Positions 1 to 7,727 of a stretch of DNA of 7,857 nucleotides are shown in pieces; position 1 is the first letter of the stretch, and each line of letters begins with the position of its first letter. The stretch spans positions 1 to 7,857 of the forward strand of contig CANHMN010000070.1 of the NCBI GenBank assembly GCA_947461645.1, written 5' to 3'. A model generated the notes under the pieces. That model had not been told where the DNA came from, did no database searches, and saw only the letters and a list, made by a program, of their open reading frames with translations. The DNA is from Chitinophagaceae bacterium (GTDB lineage: Bacteria > Bacteroidota > Bacteroidia > Chitinophagales > Chitinophagaceae). The translations under genes and the position numbers were made by a program.

Positions 1-1196
1 ATACTTTTTTCTAAGTACGGTGGCACAACACACGTCAAATATACAGCATGGAACTTATGTATAATTCCTTTCAATAACAATGCGGTGTCATTGGTAAAAA
101 TATCGGAGTCGATAACCATGCAGTCATACTCTAGGTCGTAGACATTTGATCCAATGCGAATAAGGCCGTCGCTAAGTGCAAACTCTCCAAAAGATGTTGG
201 AGAAATCTGCAATCCCTTTAAAGGGACTTCTGAACATTGCAATGTCGTCAGACATTCAATGTCTTTATACTCATTGCTTTTTTTATGAAAGGAGGTTTTT
301 AAGCTTATGAGCTTAAAAGGCAGTCCTATGTCGTCCGCAGGAATGTCTATTTCCGGGCGCAACTTTTTCATGGTCGCCTTAAACACACCCAAAACTTTAT
401 GTTTAGACAAAAAGACATTAAACGCTTTCTCACTGCTTTCACATTGCTCGGTGCTTGAGGAAGGCGTTGAAGGCGTTTTAGACTGTGGTGGCTGCGTAGA
501 GGGCACTGACATCGGCAATGGCGTCAATGTAAGTTCACCGATATTACTAATAGTCTCCTCGATACTCTTATCTACTGTCACTTGCTGCAATGGTGTCGAT
601 GTCAAAACCAATTCACCAATATTGTTAACAGTCTCATCAATAATCTTTGCTTTCAGTACGCGAGTAGGTACTAAATGAAAAAAAAGCAAGGCTTTCATCA
701 TAAGCATGTCAATTTTATGTTTATGGTTTTTGAAGGTTGAGGCATTTATTTCCATGCACGTTAAAGCTTTAATTCCTGGTAACGATAAAGATTTAAGGTC
801 CATATCGAAACAATTGATGTGACAAGAATCACGGATATTAAAAAATTCAAGTTCATTGCTCGCGTTTAATGCTGTGAAACCTTTCCGTATTAATGCTAAT
901 CTGGATTCATCTTGAATTGTTAGGCTTTCCAGTTGCGATATGTATAACTTTATCAAGAGATCGAACATTAAACCCTTTTGGGTTCTCATGACCAATTTTT
1001 CTGCTGCATAAATTTTTTCTCTATTTTCTTTTAATGCTACAATAGTAGGATCATTTATTTCAAACATTTCTTTCAATCGATCATTTATGCATAGGAAAGG
1101 CTCGCTCAGCCTAGGTAGTAGACAAGCGAGACGCAGCTTAACATCATCTGTGATAGAAAGGTCAGTCTCATTTTTAGACACTATTTCATCTGACAT
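1..1196 (-). CDS. Hypothetical protein, N-terminal 398 codons (3' end beyond the window)
   Basis: Codon-by-codon translation of the minus strand from the ATG at 1196-1194 stays open to base 1, giving 398 residues with no stop, so the gene continues beyond the left edge. The start MSDEIVSKNETD is charged and has no signal peptide. Residues 1-180 look mostly helical and are rich in Lys, Glu and Leu. Residues 186-199 and 212-225 form a 26-residue-period imperfect repeat (IDETVNNIGELVLT and IEETISNIGELTLT). Residues 226-258 are a Ser/Thr/Pro/Gln-rich, probably disordered linker. From about 259 a second, apparently globular region begins and is cut off at the edge. I recognise no family and no catalytic motif. 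The gene is divergent from the large helicase gene, with 152 bp between the start codons, so co-expression is plausible. It contains no telomeric repeats, unlike its neighbour. The length of the open frame makes coding very likely; the function is unknown. Confidence 0.85.
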   Translation of the reverse strand, partial: MSDEIVSKNETDLSITDDVKLRLACLLPRLSEPFLCINDRLKEMFEINDPTIVALKENREKIYAAEKLVMRTQKGLMFDLLIKLYISQLESLTIQDESRLALIRKGFTALNASNELEFFNIRDSCHINCFDMDLKSLSLPGIKALTCMEINASTFKNHKHKIDMLMMKALLFFHLVPTRVLKAKIIDETVNNIGELVLTSTPLQQVTVDKSIEETISNIGELTLTPLPMSVPSTQPPQSKTPSTPSSSTEQCESSEKAFNVFLSKHKVLGVFKATMKKLRPEIDIPADDIGLPFKLISLKTSFHKKSNEYKDIECLTTLQCSEVPLKGLQISPTSFGEFALSDGLIRIGSNVYDLEYDCMVIDSDIFTNDTALLLKGIIHKFHAVYLTCVVPPYLEKS

Positions 1197-1348
1197 TTCT
1201 TAGATTGTTATTTAAATATTGCCAAACTAGTCCAATTTTAAGTGTGCTCACTGTCAAACTAGTCCATTTTCAAGTGTGCTTGGATATCACTCCATTAAAA
1301 CTTGCAAGAACAAATTCTTTTGACTAATGCAAATGTGCTCTCTGTGGC
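1197..1348. promoter_or_regulatory. Divergent intergenic promoter region between the two head-to-head genes
   Basis: These 152 bp separate the start codon of the minus-strand gene (1196) from that of the plus-strand gene (1349). The region is AT-rich and contains the paired 26-bp direct repeats at 1223-1280. An AT-rich palindromic TATTTAAATA-type element at 1210-1219 lies about 15 bp upstream of the minus-strand ATG. That is closer than a normal TATA box would be unless the 5' leader is extremely short. No clear TATA box is visible for the plus-strand gene. The assignment as a bidirectional promoter rests on gene arrangement and the repeats, not on a recognised factor site. Confidence 0.55.
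1223..1280. repeat. Two 26-bp direct repeats, period 32 bp, in the divergent promoter
   Basis: Copy 1 (1223-1248) and copy 2 (1255-1280) both begin CAAACTAGTCCA and end AAGTGTGCT; they match at 24 of 26 positions. A shorter related segment, TGTGCTCTCTG, lies at 1334-1344 just before the plus-strand start codon and resembles TGTGCTCACTG at the end of copy 1. The 32-bp period, about three helical turns, would place two bound proteins on the same DNA face. Likely roles are operator-like sites for a shared regulator or for an element-encoded protein. The binding factor is unknown. Confidence 0.65.
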
Positions 1349-2006
1349 ATGTCTTTTTCATGCTTAATTCGAGAAAATACTGAAAATAAATCTAGACTTC
1401 TTCATCAGCCATTTTATTTTCAAATTGATAAAACCGAAGCATATGTTTTGGACTTTTCGCGAGTGTTGGAGAATGTACCCGACAAGATTTTTTACACTGC
1501 ACCTTTGGAAAATATAACGCAATTGTTCATTAATTTGCGGAATAATTTTGAACCATATTTTCCGTGTATACATATTCCTAAGCAGTGCCTCATTGTCGTT
1601 TTAGCTGTGATTGGATCGGAAGAATTAAAACTTTGCAACAAAGTTGCTAAGTATATTGTTATTACCGATGATAAATCTTGCATTTATCAAAATCAAATAT
1701 ATGAGTTGAAAGAAAATATCAAAAGATCTGTTCTTCTGCAAATTAAGAATGAAAACAAATTTTTGAAAATATCTGATGAAATCTGTGTTGCTACAGAATT
1801 GATATCTTGGTCCTCAGTAAGAATAGGAAAGACAAATCTATGGAAGGAATTAAAGGCTTTTATTCTTGGAAACCCTAACCCTAACCCTAACCTTAACCCT
1901 GTTGATGTTACGCCAGCTCATGAACTGGATAATTTTAGAAAAAAAAGACGTGGTGAAATATGCGATGTAGCGTTAGGAACTATACCGCACACAGCCAAGA
2001 TCAAAA
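1349..2006 (+). CDS. Exon 1 of the large PZP-PIF1 helicase gene (residues 1-219 plus one base)
   Basis: The ATG at 1349 is the first ATG after an in-frame TAA at 1325. The frame is open to a TGA at 2018-2020. However, a consensus donor GTAAGT begins at 2007, and splicing to the acceptor ending at 2298 continues the frame exactly (split codon A|TT, Ile220). The exon encodes an N-terminal domain I do not recognise, with no signal peptide. Residues 175-184 are NPNPNPNLNP, encoded by five telomeric hexamers at 1871-1900. Residues 197-201 (RKKRR) form a basic patch fitting a nuclear localisation signal, as expected for a protein with a chromatin-reader module and a DNA helicase. The alternative is an unspliced, separate 223-residue protein ending SKYH. 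I favour splicing because donor, branch point, acceptor and frame all agree and because the downstream ORF otherwise lacks an ATG at its beginning. Confidence 0.75.
1871..1900 (+). repeat. Telomeric repeat in exon 1 (5 units of AACCCT)
   Basis: Five contiguous hexamers of the AACCCT type (one unit reads AACCTT) are translated as NPNPNPNLNP, residues 175-184. The tract is exactly 30 nt, so it adds ten codons without disturbing the frame. Confidence 0.9.
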
Positions 2007-2298
2007 GTAAGTATCATTGAGTTATACAATTATGGTGACCCTTACCTTCAAAGCAATATGAAATCATTTTATGTTTTATGAGGAATCAAAAAAATTCAAA
2101 GTCTTTTGGTTTAACTAAAAACGCACCAGGGACCAAAATTTGGTCCCTGGTGCGTTTTTAGTCAAACCAAAAAACTTGGAATTTTTTTGATTCCTCATAA
2201 AACTAAAAATGATTTTCATATTGCTTTGAAAATGATCATTGTTATTTTTGCATTCTTTTTTGACTTTGCTAACTTAGCTTTTAATTTTTAATTTCTAG
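2007..2298 (+). other. Predicted spliceosomal intron (292 nt)
   Basis: The donor is AAAA|GTAAGTAT at 2007. The acceptor is TTTCTAG ending at 2298, preceded by a T-rich stretch. TTGCTAAC at 2266-2273 gives a near-consensus CTAAC branch point whose likely branch A (2272) lies 26 nt from the acceptor AG. Removing 292 nt corrects the one-base frame difference between the two ORFs: the start-to-start distance of 982 minus 292 equals 690, or 230 codons. The downstream frame has a TAA at 2289-2291, just inside the intron, so the acceptor falls within the only open stretch. Most of the intron is a long foldback element. Transcript data are needed for proof. Confidence 0.75.
2047..2230. repeat. Long inverted repeat / foldback (MITE-like) element inside the intron
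   Basis: The left arm (2047-2137) and right arm (2139-2230) are imperfect reverse complements of about 91 nt each, separated by a single base. The inner arm ACGCACCAGGGACCAAA pairs perfectly with TTTGGTCCCTGGTGCGT, and the outer end TTCAAAGCAATATGAAA pairs with an almost identical complement, differing only by a few substitutions and small indels. The size and near-total palindromy fit a foldback or MITE-like non-autonomous element. No convincing target-site duplication is visible at the ends. In RNA it would fold into a roughly 90-bp hairpin between donor and branch point. Confidence 0.85.
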
Positions 2299-5200
2299 TT
2301 AGCAAACTATGTCCCATTATTAAAACGTTATTGACAAAGGTAAAGTCGAAATCTAACGAAATCCAGGCAATGCATTTTGCAGCTTTTTGTGCTGATCGAG
2401 AGCTAAAAACTATAACAGAAGCTGATCAAGTTGGAAGATTAAATGGTGCATTAGAGATGATGACCCTACAAATGTTTAATAAAAAAATTGAAGAAACCCC
2501 TTCTTCAAAGCAAGTTTATAAAATTGCTGAACTTTTATCTTCAAGAAGTATTTTCATTGATGTAAAAAACAGTTTGTCCGAAACGGATAGCGTGGAATTT
2601 CGAGAAAACAGTTTAGATATCGACTCCTTAATCATATCTTACGCGCGGAAAAGCTCTTTGATTGGAATAAATAGTCCTTCAGAATTAGTAAGCTTTGCGT
2701 TCAAGAATAAATGGATATGCGATGAAGAAAGGCACCTCTCGCTGATTATCGACGACACTAAGTATATTGGTAAAAATCCCACGATGGGGATTCCAAAAGG
2801 AACCAAGCATATATTACCATTGCTAGTACCTTTGCACAATGACCCGATTAAAGGATGGGTTATTTTTAACAACGATGCCAACATAAAGACATTTATGTCA
2901 ATGGTAAGAGAAATCGCTTGCGAAATTTTATTACTTGAAAAACCTGCAGCCCATTATTTCAATATTGCTCACATTAAGCAAAAGGAAAAAAAAAATAAAG
3001 GTAAGACTCTCTGGGGCATGTGGAGCAATAGACTGGCGGTCATATGGTATCAAATATTTTTTCCTGACGAAGAAATTATATACATAGAGGAAAGCTACAA
3101 CTTCAAAAACAGAGCTCTTCATATCAATCCTGTGCTCAATCCGTTCAGTGAAGAAACGATCGAAATAAATGCAGGCAATTACGCCAGAGAAATAGCGAAA
3201 AAAATAGTATCAAATACATCAGGAATGGAACACTCTATGCTAAGTTTCATGACTCTAGGAGTCTTGAAACCAACCATAATTATCGGAATTGGGTTTCAGA
3301 CAGAAGCCTTCGATAAGGTATCTGGGAAAATTCTTTATCCTTGTGTAGATCAAACTTTGTCTAACAGTTCCGAAATGGCCAACCGTCTATCAGTCAGCAG
3401 GAAAGCGTACAACCATTTTGGACTAGCTCGCGGCATTGGAGGTTTCACTGAGAAGGTTAATGATGTATGTTTGTTATTTACGAACAATAACCCTAACCCT
3501 GTACCAGTGCGCAATCAAATTTATTACAACGCAGCTAGATATGCTTTTGGTGAGGGTCTGGAAGCATATTCAGATAAGGTCAGTACCAAGCTACAAATAT
3601 GTAGAATCAGTGAGCTAAACAATATGCTTGCATTACACGAAAACGATTTCAATCCAAATCTGCTAACCCTAACCAATAATTTGAGTATGTTCAAAACACT
3701 GGCAGAAAAAAATAAACAAATGTTTATGCAACGATCCGGTTTTCGCCAAGAAATGGCTTTTTTGTGTAGCGATGTATTGGTTGATATCAATGGATCAAAA
3801 AAAGAACAATCCATATCGATAATTGATGATGAAAGTTGTAATCGATGTAGTGTCTGCTTTAAGAAATCTGCAGAGAACTTACTCATACAGTGTGCTCATT
3901 GCCAGGATTTTGTTCATTTTTCGTGTACGCACTTGAAAAAGCGCCCGAAAGTTCTTCAACCTTTTCATTGTTATGGGTGTTTTCAAAATCTTTGTTGTGA
4001 ATTATGCGGGCAAAATTCGGGTTATCGTAATACAGATCATGCAGGAATAGTAACACATCCCATTTGTGTGGAGTGGATACCAGAGTTAGACAAAAAAACA
4101 GAAATATATGTGAAGGATGAAAGATATGTTGGAAAATTTAACACTCTCAGTGAAGCTGGATTAAATAAAATTGATGCTTCACGACTAGATTTGCAATGTT
4201 GCATCTGTAACAAAAAAATATATAAGGGATGCATACAATGTGAATCAAAACTGTGCTACACGGCATTTCATCCATATTGTGTACTTCATGACAATACAGT
4301 CAGTCAGTCGAAAAAAACAGTTTTATTGCGCAAAAAGACGTACAGGTTTGGTGCAATTGAACGTATGTGGTTTTGCGCCAAACATGAAAATGAATATGAA
4401 TGGGAATACATGGAAAACTCTAAGACGAATCTGAAGCCCTTGAGAAAGCCTAGTACATTATCGCAAAAGCTATATACACCGGCGCCATTGTGGGATGAAA
4501 AATATGCAACACTCAGGAAATCAAAAATGGAAAAAAGATTGACGTGGTATTTACTTACTCCGATTAAGAAATCTTTGACATTGTGCTATCAAAACATGCG
4601 CTTTATCGATATACAAACTATTGCAGAGTATTCTTTTTCTATTCTCAATGCTTATATATACTTTTATGAGCTAGGTCTGGTGACACTTAGAAAAAAATTG
4701 AGTCTAGCGGAAAGACAAACCCTAACGCTATTTTTAAAGTTTATTCAAGATTATTTTGCTTTATTTTATTCAGGATGTACAAAGCGGCAACAATTAGGGG
4801 AAAGTTTATATGAATATTCGGTACATCTTCATCGCAGAGGGCTAGCACTAAATAGGCCCTTTAACATGTTCCCTGTTTTGCCAGGTGTTTTGTTACGACA
4901 TTTAAACGAACTGCTTGGTGGTATGCCGATACCCAATATAATGCAAAGAGGATTTGTATTAACACAACCGTACCATACACGGGAAACCGTAAGGCGCGAC
5001 AGCAAGTACAAAAGAATGTTGATTATGGGACATCCTGCACATGAAATCATACAATGTCACGGATGCCGTAAGTACTTCTTGACTCTAATGCTATTGTTTG
5101 ACCACCTTGGTAATGCTTTCGAAAACAGATTAGACGAATGCCGTAGTAAATATGACGCGAAAAAAACAGGTCTTACGCAATTATCGAGGGAAGTTGCAGT

Positions 5201-7541
5201 TACCCTTAACAATGAATTTGAAAATATGTGTACGTCATTTGAAACACAACGCGCATTATCCTTAACACGTGAAGGAAAATCCGTATATATAAGTGGTGAC
5301 CCTGGAACCGGAAAATCGTATCTTTGTCGTATATTAATGATGCAATTATTCCTTATTCATGGAGATATCGGGGCAGTGAAAAAATATGTTTTTGGCATCG
5401 CAGGACAAGGTATTGCTTGCGCAAATATGAACACACATTACAGGACAATTCACAAATTCCTAGGCATCTCGGAACCTATTATACCTATTTTCGACTCTGA
5501 TGTTATGTTACAATCATATTGCAAATCGTATTTAGATACCAACCCTGAAACATGGGAGAAATTGAGATTAATGGAGGTGTTAATGATAGATGAAATAGGC
5601 AGCATTCATGCTTCAGAGGGCATATTATTACATATGATGTTAAAATTGGCAAGAGGTAGTGATCTCGCATTTGGAGGTGTGCAAATAATCTGCTCCGGAC
5701 AGGTTACTCAAATGTTGCCATTACCATCAGTGAAGACGTCCAGTTACACTCAGTCCACGGAAAAGGTGCCCTCCTATGCAAGGGAATCATTTGGAACGGA
5801 TTCTGAAATTAATGACGTATGTATTAAAGTGCATTTATGTCAGTTCATGCGTTCTCAGGCTGATAAAGTATTACAAGATCTGATCAGCAAGTGCAAAGAA
5901 AGTTCAATAAATGCAGATGATGTAAAGATTCTAACAAGTGCGGGGGAAAACGTGAGAAAATTATTGCACTCGCATCGGGTTCTAGATAATGTACAGGTCA
6001 CTGCACTTTATTTTGAGCATAAGAATAGACGGACAGCGAATCATACCATGATAAAAGCATGTATACAAAAATGTACTCGATTTGAAAATGATAATTGGGA
6101 TGTGAAAGGTACTTTTGGGCAAGTTTTTTCAGAAGATGAAATAAGCTTAAACCGTGAATCGAGTAGTTTTCAATTGTTTGAACCTATTCGTATGCATAAT
6201 TGTTCTGAAGAATTTACGCGATGGCCCGATCCGAACCCTAACATTTATGACAAAGTTCCATATATCTCTGATCCGTATGAAATGGACAATAATCCTGATT
6301 GTTTTGTCGAAAGTTTGAAAATGGAGCATTGTTTATACCTTTTTAAAGGCGTTCCATTAATCCTGAATCGGAACATGGACGTGAGTCCAGTACAACATGA
6401 AAAGTTGCAATTCTTCTTAGCTAATGGCTCACAGGGTGTATTCGAAGCTTATGTATATCACGATAAAAGTCCAAATGAAAAAGGTAAACACAAAATTGTT
6501 ACAAATAAGTGGTTAGGTCATGGTGACACGGTAAAACGCCTTGTTGCCATAAGAGTGAAAATGCGGGTAACAAGCGATTCAGGTAAAGATCTTGAGTATA
6601 TATTCGAATTTTTTAGAACAAAATCTTCGTTTAACATGAAAAGTGCAGATATTTTCCATTGCAAATATCACCCAGCAGTAAAGGGTGAAAAAGGCGAAGA
6701 ACAAGTTGGTCGCGTCAGGGTTATTCGTTCGCAATTTCCTTTTAAGTATGGATTAGCTGTATCATGGTCTGCAATACAAGGTCTCACGATACCTTACATT
6801 TTCTTGGACTTCAATAAAAACCAAATCGTAATAGACAAATATCCCGAACATCCAGCTATGTGGCTCGTCGCATTGAGTAGGGTGAAATCACTTGACAATA
6901 TATTGATAAACTTGCCTTCAAAATATGAAATAGAAGAGGTCCTTAAGTTTTTAAATTGCATGGATACATACTCAATACAGTTCGAAAGAAATTGGATAAA
7001 AGATGCTCAACAAACTCAAAGCGAATATGTGCTAAAAGCTGAGCACGGATCTGCATTACTAGACCAGATGATTGACGACTTCAACAGTGCACAATCGGAA
7101 CTAACCCTAGCGTATAAAATGAAGGAGTTGCGCTCGATTATTGTGACTTTACTGAATGCAATATCATTGTCGCATCCATCAAATAATCGTTCAGATTTTA
7201 TTAAGAATATTTACAGTGGGCAGCTAAAATATGCCTTAGAAAAGGGAAAGGAACTCATATCCGAATTCGGTACAAATCCTTTAACCCTAACCCTAAAAGA
7301 GTCATTTTTATTCTACGCTGACGTTTGCGAAAAGATATTCCCTAACATGAAGTTTAGCAATGTTACTGATAATGTATTTTCTTCGGCAAACTTGAATGAT
7401 GTTTTAACGCATGGACGTAATGAAGGTTATATAGTAGAAGAGAGTGTAACTATCGGACACAAGAGAAGATATACAGAAGCGGAATTGGATGAAATCAGCA
7501 ACGAATTATTCGAAATGTCACAAATTGAAGTAGCAAAATAA
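2299..7541 (+). CDS. Exon 2 of large PZP (PHD-zinc knuckle-ePHD) plus PIF1-like helicase protein
   Basis: The frame is open from 2299 to the TAA at 7539-7541; the spliced protein is 1966 residues (numbering below). A stand-alone reading would need TTG at 2331 or ATG at 2370. Residues 220-730 are unrecognised. PHD finger: C736, C739, C751, C754, H759, C762, C777, C780. Zinc knuckle: C786, C789, H806, C809, then W812. Extended PHD: C853, C856, C864, C867, C872, H877, C880, C912, H915, with GCIQC and CYTAFH as in BRPF/JADE proteins, which bind histone H3. PIF1-family SF1 helicase: Walker A GDPGTGKS 1219-1226, TIH 1269-1271, Walker B DE 1317-1318, motif III GGVQ from 1345, motif IV R1404, NG 1595-1596, motif V QG 1713-1714, motif VI ALSR 1744-1747. 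A possible CxxC zinc site is at 1139/1142. A basic KRR lies near the C-terminus. Likely a nuclear ATP-dependent DNA helicase targeted to chromatin; activity is uncertain because motifs III and V deviate. Telomeric repeats are translated at several points. Confidence 0.85.
3489..3500 (+). repeat. Telomeric repeat in exon 2, Asn-Pro frame
   Basis: AACCCTAACCCT is read as NPNP (residues 617-620 of the spliced protein), in the same frame relation as the exon 1 tract. A shorter 9-nt match, AACCCTAAC, at 6234-6242 is also read as NPN. Confidence 0.8.
3663..3674 (+). repeat. Telomeric repeat in exon 2, Leu-Thr frame
   Basis: CTAACCCTAACC is read as LTLT (residues 675-678). Shorter matches in the same phase occur at 4718-4726 (inside QTLTL) and 7101-7109 (LTL). 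The phase differs from the Asn-Pro tracts. Confidence 0.75.
3846..4385 (+). other. PZP module: PHD finger, C2HC zinc knuckle, extended PHD
   Basis: The PHD finger spans 3846-3980 with C-x2-C-x11-C-x2-C-x4-H-x2-C-x14-C-x2-C spacing. The zinc knuckle spans about 3996-4076 and ends CVEWIPEL, close to the CALWIPEV pattern of BRPF proteins. The extended PHD spans 4197-4385 and contains GCIQC, CYTAFH and a final C-x2-H. Order and spacing match the PZP domain of BRPF and JADE proteins. In those families PZP reads the unmodified H3 tail and contacts DNA. Whether this copy does so is inferred, but all metal ligands are present. Confidence 0.85.
5220..6920 (+). other. PIF1-family SF1B helicase domain
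   Basis: Walker A is at 5295-5318 (GDPGTGKS), the PIF1-type GQGIACANM...TIHKFLGI segment follows at about 5403-5468, and Walker B (MIDEIGS) is near 5583-5603. Motif III is near 5673, the motif IV arginine near 5850, the PIF1 segment GVPLILNRNMD...LANGSQG near 6348-6434, motif V near 6762-6794 and motif VI ALSRVKS near 6870-6890. Two motifs are altered. In motif III the usual GD is GQ, and in motif V the usual IHKSQG is WSAIQG. PIF1 enzymes unwind 5'-3' and resolve G-quadruplexes, and some act at telomeres. Helitron transposons also encode PIF1-like helicases. Confidence 0.85.
7281..7296 (+). repeat. Telomeric repeat near the C-terminus, Leu-Thr frame
   Basis: TTAACCCTAACCCTAA is read as LTLTL followed by Lys (residues 1881-1886). 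It is the longest telomeric match in exon 2 and lies about 245 nt upstream of the stop codon. A single CCCTAAC follows at 7340-7346. Confidence 0.8.
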
Positions 7542-7588
7542 GCAGAAGCACCTATGGCTCGAAATGCAAGGAGAATATATTAAGAACG

Positions 7589-7594
7589 AATAAA
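7589..7594 (+). terminator. Candidate polyadenylation signal AATAAA
   Basis: AATAAA begins 47 nt after the stop codon of the large gene, in an A/T-rich stretch. It is the canonical hexamer at a plausible distance. If used, cleavage would fall close to or just before the first non-coding telomeric tract. Confidence 0.5.
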
Positions 7595-7611
7595 AAACAT
7601 TGTAAATTATG

Positions 7612-7643
7612 CTAACCCTAGCTAACCCTAACCCTAACCCTAG
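7612..7643 (+). repeat. Interstitial telomeric tract 1
   Basis: CTAACCCTAG is followed by CTAACCCTAACCCTAACCCT and then AG, so GCTAACCCTA occurs twice in a row at the left before regular CCCTAA units begin. It is non-coding, and its C-rich strand lies on the plus strand like all the other tracts. Confidence 0.9.
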
Positions 7644-7727
7644 ATGAACAAAAAAAAGATCACAAAACTCCCCCTTTCCCACATTTATAGAAACTTTTTT
7701 TATAGAAACAGAAAATTGCGACGGACA

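Noticed and set aside
307..678. Plus-strand 123-codon ORF preceded by a Shine-Dalgarno-like AAAGGAGG at 288-295
   Set aside because: It is antisense to the uninterrupted 398-codon minus-strand frame, its composition mirrors the Ser/Thr/Pro linker region of that gene, and the window is eukaryotic, so the ribosome-binding resemblance is coincidental.
1223..1280. CRISPR-like array
   Set aside because: There are only two copies with a 6-bp spacer in a eukaryotic intergenic region, which is not a CRISPR structure.
2041..2240. Target-site duplication flanking the foldback element
   Set aside because: The bases immediately outside the two arms (CTTACC on the left, AATGATC on the right) do not match convincingly, so no duplication is claimed.
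2331..2333. TTG as a translation start for the 1736-codon ORF
   Set aside because: The frame is open further upstream to the intron acceptor at 2298 and joins exon 1 in frame; initiation at TTG is unlikely in a eukaryote.
2712..3110. Weak resemblance of the WICDEE...LLVPLHND...GWVIFNN segment to a Ulp1-type (C48) cysteine protease
   Set aside because: The expected catalytic His before Trp is Gly, and no QxxxxCG-type active-site segment follows; the likeness is too thin for an annotation. A profile search could reopen it.
4824..4832. His-Leu-His (spliced residues 1062-1064) as the HUH motif of a Helitron-type rolling-circle nuclease
   Set aside because: It is an isolated match without the surrounding Rep sequence pattern or a downstream catalytic tyrosine pair, and it lies right before the helicase instead of in a separate Rep domain.
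1364..6329. Ten shorter ORFs (60-120 codons), eight on the minus strand and two on the plus strand, overlapping the large gene
   Set aside because: They lie in other frames of the long coding exons, show no domain signal, and are what random open stretches in AT-rich DNA produce.
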